Shown here: positions 59,762-64,000 of the stretch, piece by piece | How the letters are laid out: each line of letters starts with the position of its first letter | Position numbering within the stretch: the first letter of the stretch is position 1 | Origin: Lonicera japonica | Taxonomy: Eukaryota > Streptophyta > Magnoliopsida > Dipsacales > Caprifoliaceae | Length of the DNA stretch: 64,000 nt | Reading direction: 5' to 3' | NCBI GenBank assembly: GCA_021464415.1 | Contig: CM038465.1 | Coordinates: 78,774,919 to 78,838,918, forward strand | Position numbers and translations under genes: made by a program | Notes under the pieces: model-generated | Database searches by the model: none | Told to the model about the DNA's origin: nothing | Seen by the model: the letters and a program-made list of their open reading frames with translations, nothing else

Positions 59762-59976
59762 TTAACGACAAAAAAAAAAACAAATGTGAATTTATCCGCA
59801 CCCTACATATATGGGATGGGGAATTAGACCTGGCCCTGGGCCTGGGCGAGGCCAGTCGAGGCGGGGCGGGCCATTATATACGATCAACCCATCCAACAGA
59901 AATTGTTACTACATCTGCAAAAACATCACCACGGAGGTGAAGCCTTGCCATCCGCCGGTCGGAATATTAAATAAAT

Positions 59977-59979
<3 letters not shown>

Positions 59980-60025
<46 letters not shown>
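59980..60025 (+). repeat. (GA)n microsatellite in the RRM gene leader
   Basis: About 23 GA units end immediately before the ATG at 60026. GA-rich leaders are common in plant genes and can bind BPC/GAGA factors. Confidence 0.85.
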
Positions 60026-60030
<5 letters not shown>

Positions 60031-61738
60031 TCAACAAGTTCAGAAGAACACTCTCTACGTCGGTAAGAAAACCATCTCAATCGATAGAGATATATATATA
60101 TGTTATGTATAGTAATAGTAATGTGTTTTTCTTGGTGATGATGTGAACAGGGGGTTTGGCGGAGGAGGTGAACGAGTCGATACTACACGCGGCATTCATA
60201 CCCTTCGGTGACATAAAGGATGTTAAGACTCCGTTGGATCAGGCTACTCAGAAGCACCGTTCATTCGGATTTGTTACTTTTTTAGAGAGAGAGGACGCAT
60301 CCTCAGCCATGGACAACATGGACGGTGCAGAGCTCTACGGCCGGGTACTCACCGTAAACTACGCCCTCCCTGAGAAAATCAAGGGTGGTGAACAGGGCTG
60401 GGCTGCTCAACCTAGTATGTATTCCCCTACCCTCACTTTCTCATTCCCCCTCCCTCTTCCCTCTTCATTTCATTTCAGTTCAATTATATCTATATTACTC
60501 CTCTTAAAACCCTAACCCTAGTTATTATTATCTATGTACGCACACTTTTATCATCTCTCTATACACGAGCCTTGAAACTTCTAATTAGGACTAAGGAAGA
60601 ACCAATTGCCTTCTGCTTTGAAAAATTATAGCCTTCTGCTTGGGAGTTTGAACTTTAAAAACTGAATTTTAAGCTATACTCAGCTTGAGCAACCAAATGC
60701 TTAGATATTGGATTTTGGAGGCTTGAATTCCTCCTCATCTAATGCCCTAATTACATTCATTATTTAGGGCCTAAGTAATCAACTCAGATTAACTTGGTCT
60801 AAGACATACAAACTGATGAATCGAAGAGCATAAATGGAACACTATAATACTCTCTCTTTTTTTGTGTTGAGATTAAAATCGGTTTTTTTTTTTTTCTGAA
60901 TAAAAGTTCACATGAAGCCCAAATCGCTTTAATTTGATGCAATGTATCTCCACATTTTGAGTTCGATCCTTGTATCCCAAGATAAAGTGTTCGTGATTAT
61001 GGTTCAACTCATGATACCTGCCTAATAGGCATGTTGTGAGTCTTTAATTAAAAAAAAATCGATTCTCACTGAATTCTATTTTATGAAATTGTATCACATC
61101 AACCTACTACCCTTTGAAATTGGATAGAAATGGTGAAAAGAACATGCTGGGGTTGTACTAGGGAAAGATAATGTTGCAAATCATAATCTTAAGCTATGAA
61201 GCACGGATACTCTTCCAGAGGCCACAACTCCTTCCCAACACGTGGCGGATACACGAATCACAGAGTGTCGGGTTTAATTTTATTTTTTCTAAATCCCGAT
61301 ATGTCCCAACACGTTGGAGGGGTCTTTTTGTATATTTTAAAACTTAAAAATGGGTCAAAGTAAAATAACTTAAAATATTGAGTCTTTAAAAAAAAAAAAG
61401 GAAACTTAAAACGGATTGAAGTCTTTCATTCTCAAACCCTGAACGTGCCTCCCTTCCAAACGGCCAATGAGCTTGTCTCCCGTTTCTCAAAATCTTCAAG
61501 GTAGTTGAAGATGTTCAAGCGGTTGATGTTGAGTCGACTTAGTGGTATTGAGTCGATTATGATTGTTATCTCTATATTCCCCTTTTCTTTATGCTTATTC
61601 TATGGAACAATTTAGTCTATGTATGCTTTATGCTTTAATTATGTGGTGAGTGTGACAATGATCATGTTGAGTATTTGGATTATTGATGCAATTTAGTTTC
61701 ATTTTGTTGAATTCTCAAGTATCTATGATGTTTATTGC

Positions 61739-61785
<47 letters not shown>

Positions 61786-62358
61786 GAATGTATCCCCACG
61801 TGTCATATCCTACGCTTTAGAAAATTTGCAATTCTCGTATAGTGTTGAAACGCAATTCTTGTATCGTGTCCGTGCTTTGTAGATCTTAAGCAACAAGGAA
61901 TTTATTGAGATGGACTAACAGTATATGAGGATAGAGGTTGAGAGAACATGACAAAGGAATATTCACAGAATTAATCCTTGAATAAAATTAAGAACATTTG
62001 ACGAATGATGTATTGTTATATACTTTTGTTAACCTTGAACATGGTTATATACTTTCTTTGCCCTTTTGGTATTTAAATAAATTTTTGGGATGAGATGCTG
62101 ACAATTTTGGGAGGATGATGTATTGTTTGGTTTTGCTCATCAGTTTGGGCAGATGCGGACACGTGGTTTGAAAGACAGCAACAAGAGGAAGAAATGCAGC
62201 GCATTCAGGCGGAGAACAAGGCTACAATGGAGGCGGCGGAGGAGTTGCACAGGAAGAAAATGGCTGAGGAGAGAGATGGGGAAAAGGAAGAAGAAACTGA
62301 GGTCAAAGGCGATCCCATGGCTAAAGCTGAGGCAGAGGTTTTGATGCATAATAGCTAG
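60026..62358 (+). CDS. RRM protein, cyclophilin E-like N-terminal half
   Basis: Three exons, 60026-60062, 60151-60414 and 62144-62358, all GT-AG, give 171 residues. The N-terminus is one RNA-recognition motif (about 9-90) with RNP2 LYVGGL (10-15) and RNP1 RSFGFVTF (49-56). The linker matches the RRM of cyclophilin E ([31 protein letters not shown]). Animal cyclophilin E continues into a prolyl isomerase domain. The plant form instead ends, as here, in a charged Glu/Lys-rich coiled tail ([26 protein letters not shown]). Likely a nuclear RNA-binding, spliceosome-associated protein. Exon 1 starts straight after the GA repeat, and ATG 60026 is the only sensible start. Intron 2 is 1.73 kb. Confidence 0.9.
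60415..62143 (+). other. intron 2 of the RRM gene
   Basis: 1729 bases with a long (TA)n run (about 61742-61779). About 60905-61060 has a GTTCGATCC box and ends in an A-run, which may be an old SINE fragment. No coding sequence. Confidence 0.6.
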
Positions 62359-63204
62359 TCCTTTGCTCTGTTAGCCACAGAGCATTATTGGAAAAAATTG
62401 ATTCTTCGGCGCAAAGGGAGGAGGGTGTTCTTTTCTTGGATTTTTGATACTAGGGTTCTGTAATTGGATGAATTTATGTTGAATTTTCACATGATGGAAT
62501 TCTCTCACCACAAAAGGGGAAAGAAAAAGTCGTTTAGCTCCATGGCAGTATACCCTAAATACTATTGGAACTATGCTTTTGCCTGCCCTCGAGGCACGTT
62601 AGTTTTGGTGCATTCTGTATTTCATTAACTTGTTGGAGCTTTTTTGGAGTATTTGTATGTATAAGAATCTTAAATTGGTTATATGCAGTCTCTAGCATGT
62701 CACACGAATGTCTCTTAAATGTCTATTATATTCCAAGTTCTGCTGAACCTGGTCTGTTCCCTTGATGAAACCCAGATACAAGATCAATGCGGTGAAGGAA
62801 AATGCCGATATCTAATCATATATATAGGGTCCAGCTTTGGTGTGTACAGTCTGTTTACGGACTGGCCCTTAGCAACGAATTTTGGTCACCAAAACTTTGG
62901 GATAAGCTTTTGGCGATAAATTTACCAAAGGTGCGGTGAGTGACGGCGCCTAGTACCCTCTACTATTGTTTCCCCTTAAAATTGCTCAGTATGTTTACTT
63001 CAAAACTCAAGGCCTTCCCATGCTAAAGTCAATGTAGGACATGAAAATGAAGAAAATGGAAGTGAGGATAACAACAATAACTCGGGCATATAGAAAATGC
63101 CACAATGCAATACAGTTTTTACAGTTTTTTCTTATGAGAACAATGGTTACAAGTACTTGGTTAAGATTAACAGCAGTTTTATTACTTAAACATTTCCTCA
63201 AAAA
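62359..63204. other. space between convergent RRM and DHPS genes
   Basis: Holds the 3' ends of both genes. No other feature recognised. Confidence 0.5.
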
Positions 63205-64000
63205 CTATGCCAAAAATTTCCTCCGGTCCAACATTGCATCACACAGCCTCACAGCAGCCACATTATCTCTAACATTATGCACCCTAACAATATTTGCACC
63301 ACCCAGTATCCCAGTGGTCACCGAAGCAACAGTTCCCGGATCTCTATCAACTGCATCAGCACAACCACATATTTCACCTATAAATCTTTTTCTCGACGGT
63401 CCAATCAAAATTGGAGCACGAGACACAGCCAAACTCTTCCTCCCAATCTCTCTCCTTATAGTCTGCAAACCCAATTAGAATATCCAAATTACCTTCGGTT
63501 TTCTTCGAAAAACCAATCCCAGGGTCCACAATGATCCTCCATGCAGGGATACCTGATAACTCTGCATCTCTAGCCCGCTCATTCAACTCCAGAGCAACTT
63601 GCTTACAGACATTTTCGTACTTCAAATTCTCACTATTCTGCATAGTAGAAGGGTCCCCCCTCATGTGCATTGAAACATAAGGAACCATTAGGCCTGCGAC
63701 AACATTAAGCATGTTAGGGTCCAAATTCCCACCCGATACGTCATTTACAATATGCGCCCCCTTGCTAACTGCTTCAGAAGCAACCTGCGAATAAAATGTA
63801 TCGATAGATACAAATTTTCCCTCTACCTCGGGCATCTTTAGAACAGCTTCCAAAACCGGGATTAGTCTATCCAATTCTTCCTCAGGCGAAACCCTAGACG
63901 CATTGGGGCGTGTGGACTGAGCACCGATATCGATTATATCTGCTCCCTCCAATATCATGGAATGGACCTGGGAAACCGCAGCACCCACAGAGTTAAACTT
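63205..64000 (-). CDS. HPPK/DHPS folate enzyme, dihydropteroate synthase part, frameshifted
   Basis: This minus-strand fragment runs off the right edge, so the start lies outside. In plants a bifunctional mitochondrial enzyme makes dihydropterin diphosphate and joins it to p-aminobenzoate (dihydropteroate synthase). The DHPS half shows DIIDIGAQSTRP, GKFVSIDTFYSQVA, IVNDVSGGNLDPN, MHMRGDPSTM, IIVDPGIGFSKK, GPSRKRFIG and ANIVRVHNV, all family signatures. The frame breaks at an AAA run (63467-63469; TTT in the coding strand). After NLDILIG the true continuation LQTIRREIGRKSL is in another frame and runs to the TAG at 63207-63205. One extra T explains it. Either this copy is a recent pseudogene or the base is a sequencing or assembly error; no other break is visible. 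Confidence 0.85.

Noticed and set aside
61742..61779. Long TA run as promoter or origin
   Set aside because: Lies in intron 2 of the RRM gene; a simple microsatellite is enough to explain it.

Overview
This is a window of plant nuclear DNA, most likely from a eudicot. The evidence is spliced genes with GT-AG introns, plant-only families (BIG GRAIN 1-like, LOB domain, YABBY/CRABS CLAW, CYP85A brassinosteroid oxidase), a plant bifunctional folate enzyme, and very AT-rich intergenic DNA full of plant transposons (TRIMs with initiator-tRNA-Met primer sites, a tRNA-derived SINE, Tourist/PIF-Harbinger, hAT and Mutator-type MITEs, a large solo LTR). The species cannot be named from the sequence.

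Layout. 1-11 kb: transposon-rich DNA with a broken KIC/PBP1-like EF-hand gene on the minus strand (about 3.7-3.9 kb), a TRIM (5991-7149) and a nested transposon (8636-10784). 11.5-12.4 kb: an intact single-exon BIG GRAIN 1-like gene, whose upstream region is tandemly duplicated. 15779-19288: a young LTR retrotransposon that encodes no gag or pol but carries an intact LOB-domain (LBD) gene. Just beyond it lies a decayed CRABS CLAW-type YABBY gene (19797-20562, minus). 20.9-32 kb: TRIM, MITEs, solo LTR (23834-25758) and SINE, with no genes seen.

32.4-46 kb is the main gene pair. A 13-exon gene on the plus strand encodes a predicted 1241-residue FYRN/FYRC plus WD40-like protein. It converges on a 9-exon CYP85A gene on the minus strand (465 residues), which has a Mutator-type MITE in intron 1. 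46-49 kb is AT-rich and empty. 49173-57195 is bounded by Harbinger-type inverted repeats and a TAA duplication. It holds a decayed ORF1, an unknown broken reading frame, a decayed DDE transposase and a decayed plant-mobile-domain gene. 58.7-59.8 kb has a 135-bp tandem repeat and a small MITE. 60-62.4 kb is a 3-exon RRM gene related to the N-terminal half of cyclophilin E. The right edge holds the 3' part of a mitochondrial-type HPPK/DHPS folate gene (minus, running off the window) with an apparent 1-base frameshift.

The real genes do not form a pathway or cluster: they act in brassinosteroid synthesis (CYP85A), auxin-related growth (BG1-like), RNA processing (RRM) and folate synthesis (DHPS). 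The most unusual content is the transposon cargo: an LTR element with an LBD gene and a Harbinger-type element with a plant-mobile-domain gene. Exon boundaries were read by hand from splice motifs and reading-frame continuity and have not been tested against transcripts.
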